From: Prevotella sp. UBA4341
Lineage (GTDB): Bacteria; Bacteroidota; Bacteroidia; Bacteroidales; Bacteroidaceae
DNA length: 20,435 nt
Reading direction: 5' to 3'
Assembly: GCA_002393705.1 (NCBI GenBank)
Contig: DGTH01000044.1
Location: forward strand, 1-20,435
Shown: positions 1-6,438 of the stretch, in pieces
Layout: every line of letters begins with the position of its first letter
Position numbering within the stretch: position 1 is the stretch's first letter
Translations under genes and position numbers: made by a program
Notes under the pieces: generated by a model
What the model was told of the DNA's origin: nothing
Database searches by the model: none
Seen by the model: the letters and a program-made list of their open reading frames with translations, nothing else

Positions 1-64
1 GATGTGTATAAAGAGTAGTCCCTTCAAGGGGAGGGGTGCCCGTAGGACGGGGTGGGGTCTGTAA

Positions 65-164
65 TACAGGAACAGATGTGACAGTAGTTTCTATAGATTT
101 CTCGCGTACGTACGCGTACGTACGCGAGGAGTTTGTAAAACTTACTGTCCCATCTGTTCCTGTA
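65..164. repeat. 100-base nested palindrome (possible cruciform, MITE-like element or RNA hairpin)
   Basis: The outer arms are 65-86 and 143-164. They are 22 bases each and complementary except for one mismatch. Between them lies a perfect 28-base palindrome at 101-128, with 14-base arms reading CTCGCGTACGTACG, built from repeats of CGTACG. The linkers (87-100 and 129-142) pair only weakly. A short T run follows at about 170-174. The element could form a strong hairpin in RNA from either strand. It could be a terminator, a small non-autonomous repeat element or an attachment-type site. I cannot choose between these from one copy. Confidence 0.75.
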
Positions 165-198
165 CCGTGTTTTTCCTCAGGTTAACCGGATGCTACGG

Positions 199-230
199 CA
201 AAGATACGTGATTCTGGTGAATATAACAAG
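199..230 (-). promoter_or_regulatory. Candidate leftward Bacteroidetes promoter
   Basis: On the minus strand TATCTTTG (206 down to 199) fits the Bacteroidetes -7 consensus TAnnTTTG. A CTTG (230-227), three of four matches to the -33 TTTG, lies 20 bases upstream. Transcription would run leftward through the palindrome at 65-164 and off the window. No minus-strand gene is visible before position 1, so the target is unknown. Confidence 0.4.
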
Positions 231-275
231 GCTTTCGTGGGGTTTACTTCACAATAATGTCCGATAATGATGTTT

Positions 276-290
276 TGCAACCCGGTTGCA
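276..290. promoter_or_regulatory. Inverted repeat, candidate operator of the metal ATPase
   Basis: TGCAACC and GGTTGCA (276-282 and 284-290) form a perfect 7-base inverted repeat around one central base. The site lies 12 bases upstream of the -7 element at 303-310, where the -33 region should be. A repressor or MerR-type activator bound here could control the exporter in response to metal. The position is seen in the sequence; the regulator is not in the window, so its identity is unknown. Confidence 0.4.
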
Positions 291-302
291 GCAGAATCGG
301 CG

Positions 303-310
303 TACCTTTG
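303..310 (+). promoter_or_regulatory. -7 promoter element of the metal ATPase
   Basis: TACCTTTG matches the Bacteroidetes -7 consensus TAnnTTTG exactly and ends 28 bases before the ATG at 339. The best -33 candidate (TTTG at 274-277) is 25 bases upstream, longer than the usual spacing of about 20. That fits a promoter needing an activator or controlled at the adjacent inverted repeat. Confidence 0.6.
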
Positions 311-338
311 CAGCGTGAAAGTTTAGAAACATAAAACA

Positions 339-2315
339 ATGAAGGTTATGTCACATCATCACGAACATCATCACGACGGTTGCTCCTGCGAGCACCATCA
401 CCACCACCATCACCACCACGAGGGCCAGCACGGGCGCCTCCTGCTCATTATTCTGGCAGCCGTCCTGCTCGGCGTGGCCGTAGCGGTAGAAAAGACGCTG
501 TCGCTCCCGCTGTGGGCACTGCTGCTGGTCTATCTGGTTCCTTACCTGTCAGTAGGGTGGGGGACGCTGAAGGAAGCCGCCGAGGGACTGCTCAGCGGCG
601 ACGCCTTCAACGAGCACTTCCTCATGTCGGTAGCCACCATCGGCGCCCTGGCCATCGGTTTCCTGCCGGGTGCCGAGTCACAGTTTCCTGAAGCGGTCTT
701 CGTCATGCTGTTCTTCCAGGTAGGCGAGCTCTTCGAGGGCTACGCCGAAGGCAAGAGCCGTGAGAGCATTGCCCACCTCATGGACATACGCCCCGACACG
801 GCCTCCCTGCTCGACGATGCCGCAAAGAGCATCCGCCAGGTTTCTCCCGGCGAGGTGCCCGTAGGCTCCGTCATCGTCATTAAGCCCGGCGAGAAGGTGC
901 CCCTGGACGGTGTGGTCGTCAAGGGCGCGTCGGCCCTGAACACGGTGGCCCTGACGGGCGAGAGCCTGCCGCGCGACGTCCGGGAGGGCGACGAGGTGGT
1001 CTCCGGCTGTGTCAACCTCTCCGGTCTGCTGCACGTGCGCACCACGAAGGCCTTTGCCGACAGTACCGTCTCGAAGATTATCAGCCTCGTGGAGCACGCC
1101 ACCGAGAAGAAGTCGCGCAGCGAAGCCTTCATCACCCGCTTTGCCCGCATCTATACCCCCATCGTCGTCGTGGCAGCCCTGTTGCTGGCCGTGGTGCCGC
1201 CGCTCGTAGGCGTGGGCGGCGGCTTCACGGTCTGGCTCTACCGGGCCTTGATGTTCTTGGTGGTTTCGTGTCCTTGTGCGCTGGTCATCAGCGTGCCCCT
1301 CACGTTCTTTGGCGGCATAGGCGGCGCCTCGCGTAAAGGCATTCTCATCAAGGGTGCCAGCTACATGGACGTGCTGTCGCGCCTTGGTACGGTGGTGTTC
1401 GACAAGACCGGCACGCTGACCTACGGACAGTTCAGCGTGACGGCCGTCCACCCGCAGCTCTGCGACGAGCACCAGCTGCTGCACCTGGCGGCCCACGTGG
1501 AGCACTACTCCACCCACCCCATAGGAACCGCCCTGCGAGCCGCCTTCCCCGACGAGGCTACCGACGGCTGCCAGGTGTGCGACGTGAAGGAACTGGCAGG
1601 TCAAGGCGTTGTGGCAGAGGTTGTTATGGCGCAAGGAAAGAAGAGTGTGGCCGTGGGCAACGGAAAACTCATGGACAACGTCTGCGGGGCGTGGCACGAG
1701 GGCTGCGGCCGGCAGCATGAAGGCACCGTCGTCCACGTGGCCATTGACGGTACGTATGCCGGCCACATCGTCATCAGCGACACGGTGAAGGCCGACAGCC
1801 GCGAGGCCCTGGTCCGGTTGAAGCAGGCTGGCGTGGGGAAGACCGTCATGCTGACCGGCGACCGGCGCGAGGTGGCAGCCCAAGTGGCTGAGCAACTGGG
1901 CGTTGACGAGTGGCACGCAGAACTGCTGCCTGCCGACAAGGTGGCATACTTTGAAAACAAGGGGAAGGCTGACGGGGGCTATTCAGCGTTTGTGGGCGAC
2001 GGCATCAACGATGCACCCGTGCTGGCCCGTGCCGACGTGGGCATAGCCATGGGCGGACTGGGCAGCGATGCAGCCATAGAGGCTGCCGACGTGGTGCTCA
2101 TGACCGACGAGCCCACCAAGATAGCCGAGGCCATACGCATCAGCCGCCGCACGCTCTCCATAGCCCGCCAGAACGTCTGGTTTGCCATTGGTGTCAAGGT
2201 GGCCGTGCTGCTCTTGGCCACCTTCGGACTGGCCACAATGTGGCTCGCCGTCTTTGCCGACGTAGGCGTTACGGTGCTGGCCGTGCTCAACGCCATGCGG
2301 GCCTTGCGGGCCTGA
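339..2315 (+). CDS. P1B-type heavy-metal ATPase, His-rich (Zn/Cd export type)
   Basis: This is an inner-membrane ATPase that pumps a transition metal out of the cytoplasm. All P1B signatures are present: TGES (residues 206-209, actuator), CPC (311-313, ion site in the membrane), DKTGT (355-359, phosphorylated Asp355), HP (393-394) and GDGIND (553-558). A Lys620 and Asp641, 21 residues apart in the last membrane segments, match the spacing of the ZntA Lys/Asp pair, which points to Zn, Cd or Pb. The N-terminus lacks the usual CxxC HMA domain. Instead, residues 6-31 are mostly histidine with one CSC at 15-17, a plausible metal-binding tail. The length of 658 aa is normal for a member without an HMA domain. 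ATG 339 was chosen; ATG 348 would also work. Its stop lies 2 bases from that of the converging neighbour. ZntA/CadA-like function is well supported; the exact metal is inferred. Confidence 0.93.
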   Translation: MKVMSHHHEHHHDGCSCEHHHHHHHHHEGQHGRLLLIILAAVLLGVAVAVEKTLSLPLWALLLVYLVPYLSVGWGTLKEAAEGLLSGDAFNEHFLMSVATIGALAIGFLPGAESQFPEAVFVMLFFQVGELFEGYAEGKSRESIAHLMDIRPDTASLLDDAAKSIRQVSPGEVPVGSVIVIKPGEKVPLDGVVVKGASALNTVALTGESLPRDVREGDEVVSGCVNLSGLLHVRTTKAFADSTVSKIISLVEHATEKKSRSEAFITRFARIYTPIVVVAALLLAVVPPLVGVGGGFTVWLYRALMFLVVSCPCALVISVPLTFFGGIGGASRKGILIKGASYMDVLSRLGTVVFDKTGTLTYGQFSVTAVHPQLCDEHQLLHLAAHVEHYSTHPIGTALRAAFPDEATDGCQVCDVKELAGQGVVAEVVMAQGKKSVAVGNGKLMDNVCGAWHEGCGRQHEGTVVHVAIDGTYAGHIVISDTVKADSREALVRLKQAGVGKTVMLTGDRREVAAQVAEQLGVDEWHAELLPADKVAYFENKGKADGGYSAFVGDGINDAPVLARADVGIAMGGLGSDAAIEAADVVLMTDEPTKIAEAIRISRRTLSIARQNVWFAIGVKVAVLLLATFGLATMWLAVFADVGVTVLAVLNAMRALRA

Positions 2316-2317
2316 AC

Positions 2318-3598
2318 TCAGCAGCCCTTCGAGGTCATGATGCCCAGCACCATTTCGTCGGTGGGACCCATGCCGTCGGCTCCTATGGCCGTCAGGTTGC
2401 TGATGCTCTTATCGACGCAGTCATCGACGATGCCTTCGGCCGACGTGACGCACTTGCCCTCCATGGAGAGCAGGGCCGACAAGACGGCCGTGGAGACGCC
2501 GGAGGTAATCTTCAGCGAGCAGGACGGCTTGGCACCGTCGCAAATCATGCCCGTCAGGTTGGCTATCATGTTCTTCACGCTTCGGCAGATGTGCTCGTAC
2601 GTGCCGCCCATCAGGTAGGTAATGCCGCAGCTGCTGCCTATGCTGGCCACCACGCAGCCGCAGAGCGCCGACAGCGTGCCGAGGCTTTGCTTGATGTAAA
2701 TGGCCGTCAGGTGCGAGAGCATGAGGGCACGTATGAGTTCTTCGTGCGTGTTCTCGTTCTCCTTGGCATAGACGCACACGGGGTTCGTGGCGCAGATGCC
2801 CTGGTTGCCAGAGCCGGAATTGCTCATGACGGGTATCATGGCTCCACCCATGCGGGCGTCGCAGGCCGAGGCCGTGCGCGAGATGATGTGGCAGAAGATG
2901 CTGTTGCCGAAGATGCCCTTAGAGAGCGGCCGGTCGATGGTCTTGCCCAGGTTGTGGCCGTAGTTGCCTTTCAGGGCTTCGCGTGCGGCATTCATGTTGT
3001 AGGTGCGCGTCTCCTCGATGAAGCTGATTTCGTCGAGCGGTGTCGTGGTGGCAAAGTCCCACACAAGGCGCATGTTGAGGGCTATTGAGGGGGCTGGGGC
3101 TTCTGGGGCTTCTGGGGGGTCTGGAGCTACTGGGGCTACTGGGGCTTCTATGAAGCGGGTGTGCGAGCCGGAGATGACGGCCGTGGCCTCCTTGCCGGCT
3201 GCACGACAGGTCACCTCGGCGTAGAGTTTCTCGCTGATGCCCTCCTTGAGCATGACGCGGATGCGGTCTTCGGCAATGAACTGCTTGCCCTCTTCCAGGG
3301 CTTCGGGCGACAGGTCTTTCAGCACCTCGAGCTGGTACTGACTCTTGCCGATGAGGGCTCCCAAGGCAATAGCGATGGGCAAGCCTATCATGCCCGTGCC
3401 GGGAATGCCCACGCCCATGGCGTTCTTGATGATGTTGGCACTCAGACGTGCCTCTATGTGTTCTGGTCTGCACCCCAGTCTCTCTGTGGCCCTGGCCGTA
3501 CAGAGAGCCACGCACATGGGCTCCGTACAGCCTATGGCGGGTACCACCTCCTGGTGAACCAGGGCTATAATGCGTTCGCGCGTATCTTTGTCTATCAT
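2318..3598 (-). CDS. L-cysteine desulfidase / UPF0597 (CyuA-like) Fe-S family protein
   Basis: This 426-aa cytoplasmic protein belongs to the family of Fe-S L-cysteine desulfidases and serine-dehydratase-alpha-like proteins. These split cysteine (or serine) to pyruvate, ammonia and sulfide (or water). Visible family features are AIGCTEP with Cys24 near the N-terminus, GTGMIGLP (67-74), SNSGSGNQG (259-267) and CDGAKPSC (353-360), which offers cluster-ligand cysteines. ATG 3598 was chosen because family similarity begins there (MIDKDTRE). The open frame continues upstream to 3853 but crosses a promoter and AT-rich DNA. Residues 151-171 are a Pro/Ala/Glu-rich stretch from a 9-base tandem repeat, probably a surface loop. 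The promoter is at 3625-3656. The family is secure; desulfidase rather than serine deaminase activity is inferred. Confidence 0.85.
   Translation of the reverse strand: MIDKDTRERIIALVHQEVVPAIGCTEPMCVALCTARATERLGCRPEHIEARLSANIIKNAMGVGIPGTGMIGLPIAIALGALIGKSQYQLEVLKDLSPEALEEGKQFIAEDRIRVMLKEGISEKLYAEVTCRAAGKEATAVISGSHTRFIEAPVAPVAPDPPEAPEAPAPSIALNMRLVWDFATTTPLDEISFIEETRTYNMNAAREALKGNYGHNLGKTIDRPLSKGIFGNSIFCHIISRTASACDARMGGAMIPVMSNSGSGNQGICATNPVCVYAKENENTHEELIRALMLSHLTAIYIKQSLGTLSALCGCVVASIGSSCGITYLMGGTYEHICRSVKNMIANLTGMICDGAKPSCSLKITSGVSTAVLSALLSMEGKCVTSAEGIVDDCVDKSISNLTAIGADGMGPTDEMVLGIMTSKGC
3095..3148. repeat. Six 9-base tandem repeats inside the desulfidase gene
   Basis: Six consecutive 9-base units occur (consensus TGGGGCTTC on +, GAAGCCCCA on the coding strand), with changes in units three to five. 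They encode repeats of Glu-Ala-Pro and Val-Ala-Pro. Because the unit is a multiple of three, copy changes keep the frame. The same unit reappears in the PSP1-family gene at about 10790-10983 in another reading frame. Confidence 0.9.
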
Positions 3599-3624
3599 GT
3601 CTGACGGTACTTTCAAATTGAGGG

Positions 3625-3656
3625 CAAAGTTACGAAGAAGAATGCAAACGGCCAAA
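3625..3656 (-). promoter_or_regulatory. Promoter of the desulfidase gene
   Basis: On the minus strand TTTG (3656-3653), a 20-base spacer and TAACTTTG (3632-3625) give a full match to the Bacteroidetes -33/-7 promoter. The -7 element ends 26 bases before ATG 3598. This also argues against the longer open frame starting at 3853. Confidence 0.7.
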
Positions 3657-3758
3657 AAGAAACAGCCTTTTCTCGCGCCCCTCGCTTGATTTATGTTATA
3701 AAAAAGGTAAAAGGAAATTTTTTTGTTGGAAAGTTGGAGGTTTATCAGGCTTTTTTCG

Positions 3759-3766
3759 TAACTTTG
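3759..3766 (+). promoter_or_regulatory. -7 promoter element of purH
   Basis: TAACTTTG matches TAnnTTTG exactly and ends 39 bases before ATG 3806. A weak -33 match, TTGG at 3734-3737, lies 21 bases upstream. This is the only clear + strand promoter found before mreB, so the purH and mre genes may share it. Confidence 0.6.
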
Positions 3767-3805
3767 CAACCTATTTCGACGAGTAAATGATAACGTTATA
3801 TATTT

Positions 3806-4408
3806 ATGGCTGAAACAAAGAAGATTAAGACGGCGCTCATTTCCGTATTCCACAAGGACGGACTGGAGGAGTTGCTGAAGAAACTGAACGAGGAGGGCGT
3901 GGCTTTCCTGTCAACGGGTGGCACGCAACAGTTTATTGAATCGTTAGGCTATGCCTGTCAGAAGGTGGAGGACCTGACGACTTATCCTTCCATCTTGGGC
4001 GGACGTGTGAAGACACTTCACCCGAAGGTCTTTGGAGGTATTCTGGGGCGTCGTGACAATGAGGGCGACCGTCAGCAGATGGAACAGTACGAAATTCCGG
4101 AGATTGACCTGGTTATCGTCGATCTGTACCCCTTCGAGCAGACCGTGGCCAGCGGAGCCGCCGAAGAGGACATCATCGAGAAGATAGACATTGGCGGCAT
4201 TTCGCTGATACGTGCGGCTGCCAAGAACTTCAATGATGTGGTCATCGTGCCTTCCAAGGCTGAATACGCTGTCCTGTCAGACATCCTCAAGGAGCAGGGC
4301 GCCCAGACCACCAAGGAACAGCGCCGCATGCTGGCCACCAGGGCCTTCGGCGTCAGCTCGCACTACGACACCGCCATTCACTCCTGGTTCTCAAAACCCC
4401 AAAGTTAG
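3806..4408 (+). CDS. purH: IMP cyclohydrolase domain of PurH only (no AICAR transformylase)
   Basis: IMP cyclohydrolase closes FAICAR to IMP, the last step of purine synthesis. The 200 aa cover the N-terminal half of bifunctional PurH (usually about 510 aa). Visible are STGGT (36-40), GGRVKTLHPK (65-74, with the conserved Lys69), DLYPF (106-110), KIDIGG (126-131, Asp128) and Lys140. The family match runs to about residue 195 (FGVSSHYDTAI), then ends in SKPQS and TAG. The C-terminal AICAR transformylase domain is absent. Only 111 bases separate the stop from mreB, so it is not present as a frameshifted remnant. The TAG sits inside a small inverted repeat (4396-4412). The organism should carry a separate AICAR transformylase elsewhere if the pathway is complete. 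The cyclohydrolase active site looks intact, so this may be a functional single-domain enzyme. Confidence 0.88.
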   Translation: MAETKKIKTALISVFHKDGLEELLKKLNEEGVAFLSTGGTQQFIESLGYACQKVEDLTTYPSILGGRVKTLHPKVFGGILGRRDNEGDRQQMEQYEIPEIDLVIVDLYPFEQTVASGAAEEDIIEKIDIGGISLIRAAAKNFNDVVIVPSKAEYAVLSDILKEQGAQTTKEQRRMLATRAFGVSSHYDTAIHSWFSKPQS

Positions 4409-4512
4409 GGGTAAGGGCCTGAACAGACTCAAAATAAAAGATAGTAGTAATAATAAACAAGGGTGGTCGTCCAGACCCCCCAACCCCCTGACTTAGGGGG
4501 CTTAAACAGATT
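4396..4512. repeat. Two related short repeats, each with a C/G hairpin, between purH and mreB
   Basis: Copy one (about 4396-4427) has ACCCC and GGGGT around AAAGTTA, followed by a GAACAGA. Copy two (about 4484-4512) has CCCCCT and AGGGGG around GACTT, followed by AAACAGA. They are imperfect direct repeats some 85 bases apart. The first overlaps the purH stop codon and the second ends just before mreB. Between them is A/T-rich DNA with TAATAA repeats. Similar C/G-run elements occur between genes in Bacteroidales, from general knowledge. The role is unknown. Confidence 0.55.
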
Positions 4513-4519
4513 AGAAGAT

Positions 4520-5542
4520 ATGGGATTATTCAGTTTCGTCCAGGAAATAGCCATGGACTTGGGAACAGCCAACACCATCATTATCAGTGATGACAAGATT
4601 GTCGTTGACGAACCCTCAGTAGTAGCCCTCGACCGCCGTACTGACAAGATGATAGCCGTCGGCGAGAAGGCCAAGATGATGTATGAAAAGACGCATGACA
4701 ACATTCGTACCATCCGTCCGCTGCGCGACGGCGTGATAGCCGACTTCTCTGCTTGCGAGCAGATGATGCGCGGACTCATCAAGATGGTACATACCGGCCA
4801 CCGCTTGTTCTCGCCCTCGCTGCGCATGGTGATTGGCGTGCCTTCAGGTTCTACTGAGGTGGAGCTGCGTGCCGTGCGCGACTCTGCCGAGCATGCCGAC
4901 GGCCGCGACGTCTATCTGATTTTCGAACCCATGGCAGCTGCCGTGGGTATCGGTATTGACGTGGAGGCTCCCGAGGGCAACATGATTGTCGATATAGGCG
5001 GCGGCACGACCGAGATTGCCGTCATTTCGCTCGGCGGCATTGTCAGCAACAACTCTATCAAGGTGGCCGGCGACGACCTGACGGCCGACATTCAGGAGTA
5101 CATGAGCCGCCAGCATAACGTCAGGGTGAGCGAGCGCATGGCCGAACGCATCAAGATTGCCGTAGGCTCGGCACTCACCGACCTGGGCGACGAAGCCCCC
5201 GAGGACTACATCGTGCACGGCCCGAACCGCATTACGGCCCTGCCTATGGAGGTGCCCGTCTGCTATCAGGAAATAGCCCATTGTCTGGACAAGACGGTGG
5301 CCCGCATCGAGACCGCTGTACTCTCGGCTTTGGAGAACACGCCGCCTGAGCTCTATGCAGACATCGTCAAGAACGGCGTCTTCCTGACGGGTGGCGGCGC
5401 ACTGCTGCGTGGCCTCGACAAGCGTCTGACCGACAAGATTAATATTCAGTTCCACATTGCCGAAGACCCCTTGCACTGTGTGGCCAAGGGAGCCGGCGTC
5501 GCACTGAAGAACGTTGACCGCTTCTCGTTCCTCATGCGTTAA
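4520..5542 (+). CDS. mreB: Rod shape-determining actin homologue MreB
   Basis: MreB forms membrane-bound filaments that direct side-wall peptidoglycan synthesis. The 340-aa protein has the actin-fold ATP site: DLGTAN (13-18, phosphate 1), Glu136 in FEP, DIGGGTTE (158-165, phosphate 2) and TGGGALL (290-296, adenosine). The N-terminal GLFSFVQEI resembles the usual start and may contact the membrane. ATG 4520 was chosen. The open frame begins at 4463, but its extra 19 codons run through the C/G repeat and match no MreB. It is the first gene of a tight mreB-mreC-mreD-mrdA-rodA run and probably depends on a promoter at or before purH, as no clear element lies in 4409-4519. Confidence 0.97.
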   Translation: MGLFSFVQEIAMDLGTANTIIISDDKIVVDEPSVVALDRRTDKMIAVGEKAKMMYEKTHDNIRTIRPLRDGVIADFSACEQMMRGLIKMVHTGHRLFSPSLRMVIGVPSGSTEVELRAVRDSAEHADGRDVYLIFEPMAAAVGIGIDVEAPEGNMIVDIGGGTTEIAVISLGGIVSNNSIKVAGDDLTADIQEYMSRQHNVRVSERMAERIKIAVGSALTDLGDEAPEDYIVHGPNRITALPMEVPVCYQEIAHCLDKTVARIETAVLSALENTPPELYADIVKNGVFLTGGGALLRGLDKRLTDKINIQFHIAEDPLHCVAKGAGVALKNVDRFSFLMR

Positions 5543-5563
5543 GCGTTGAGTATTGATAGCTGA

Positions 5564-6433
5564 GTGAAGAACCTGCTTGACTTCCTGGCTAAGTATCACC
5601 ACTGGTTCCTCTTCGTCTTGCTCGAAGTGGCCAGTGTGGTGTTGCTGTTTCAGTACAACAGCTATCAGGGCAGCGTGTGGTTCTCATCGGCCAATGCCGC
5701 TGTAGGCTTGCTCTACGAAGGGCGTGCCGCCGTGGAGTCCTTCTTCTCGCTGACAAAGCTTAACGAGGAGCTGACGTTGCGCAATTTCTACCTGGAGCGT
5801 CAGGTCAACGAGCTGGCCAGGGCCTACGGCGAGCTGACTCAGGACACGACGGCCATGGAGCGCAACGGGCTGCAGTTTCTGCAGAAGTACAAGGTGATAC
5901 CGGCCAAGGTCATCTCCAACTCAGTAGATAAGAAGGACAACCTGCTGACCATAGACAAGGGCAGCAAGGATGGCGTGAAGGTCGATATGGGCGTGGCCTG
6001 CGGCAATGGTGTCGTGGGCGTGGTCTATATGACGAGCGCCCACTATGCGGTGGTCATTCCGGCCCTGAACAGCAGCTCCTCACGCATCAGCTGTGCCATA
6101 CGCGGCAGGGGCTATTTCGGCTACCTGCACTGGGCGGGGGGCGATGCCAGTCGTGCCTACGTGGAGGACATTCCCCGACATGCGCAGTTCCATACTGGCG
6201 ACTGGGTGGTGACGAGCGGTTACTCGTCCATCTTCCCCGCCGGCGTCATGGTGGGGCAGATAGAGAAGATATACAATTCGCCCGACGGCCTGTCCTATCG
6301 CCTGCAGGTGAAGCTGTCCACCGACTTTGCAAACCTCCGTGACGTGTGTGTAATCAATGATGAGAGCGTCCTCGAGCAGTCGCAGCTGCTGCATGCTGCC
6401 GAAGACTCTTTGAAGGCAAAAGATAACAGATAA
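5564..6433 (+). CDS. mreC: Rod shape-determining protein MreC
   Basis: MreC is a bitopic membrane protein whose periplasmic part links MreB with PBP2 and RodA. The 289-aa product has a short cytoplasmic N-terminus, one membrane segment (about residues 13-30), a coiled-coil-like stretch (about 60-100, rich in Leu, Glu and Arg) and two beta-rich domains. The latter include VISNSVDKKDNLLTIDKGSKDG and GNGVVGVVY-type strands typical of the family. The start is GTG 5564. A TGA lies directly in frame before it, so translation cannot begin earlier. It begins 21 bases after the mreB stop and is followed after 5 bases by mreD. Confidence 0.94.
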   Translation: MKNLLDFLAKYHHWFLFVLLEVASVVLLFQYNSYQGSVWFSSANAAVGLLYEGRAAVESFFSLTKLNEELTLRNFYLERQVNELARAYGELTQDTTAMERNGLQFLQKYKVIPAKVISNSVDKKDNLLTIDKGSKDGVKVDMGVACGNGVVGVVYMTSAHYAVVIPALNSSSSRISCAIRGRGYFGYLHWAGGDASRAYVEDIPRHAQFHTGDWVVTSGYSSIFPAGVMVGQIEKIYNSPDGLSYRLQVKLSTDFANLRDVCVINDESVLEQSQLLHAAEDSLKAKDNR

Positions 6434-6438
6434 AGGCC

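Larger units (their letters stand above)
1..338. other. Non-coding region upstream of the metal ATPase
   Basis: No convincing gene is visible on either strand. The stretch holds a G-rich segment (about 27-60) resembling G/C-rich intergenic repeats I know from Bacteroidales genomes. It also holds a large nested palindrome (65-164), a possible leftward promoter (199-230), an inverted repeat (276-290) and a rightward promoter element (303-310). The leftward promoter suggests that a minus-strand gene, or a small RNA, lies at or beyond the left edge. This last point is inference. Confidence 0.6.

Noticed and set aside
65..164. An integron attC site
   Set aside because: The arms are nearly perfectly complementary, lack the usual extrahelical bases and core sites as far as I can see, and no integrase or gene cassette is nearby.
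678..1916. A 412-codon open frame on the minus strand inside the metal ATPase gene
   Set aside because: It is antisense to a gene with every P1B ATPase motif. Its translation is rich in His, Gly and Arg without any family pattern, as expected from GC-rich codon shadow.
2240..3088. A 282-codon plus-strand open frame spanning the ATPase end and the desulfidase
   Set aside because: It crosses two real genes and reads as an Ala/His/Gly-rich shadow. There is no promoter or ribosome site before it.
3599..3853. N-terminal extension of the desulfidase gene to 3853
   Set aside because: The added 85 residues match no family member, overlap the purH start and cover a full promoter at 3625-3656.
4463..4519. 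A 19-residue N-terminal extension of MreB
   Set aside because: It translates the C/G-rich intergenic repeat, and MreB proteins start at the GLFSF segment encoded from 4520.
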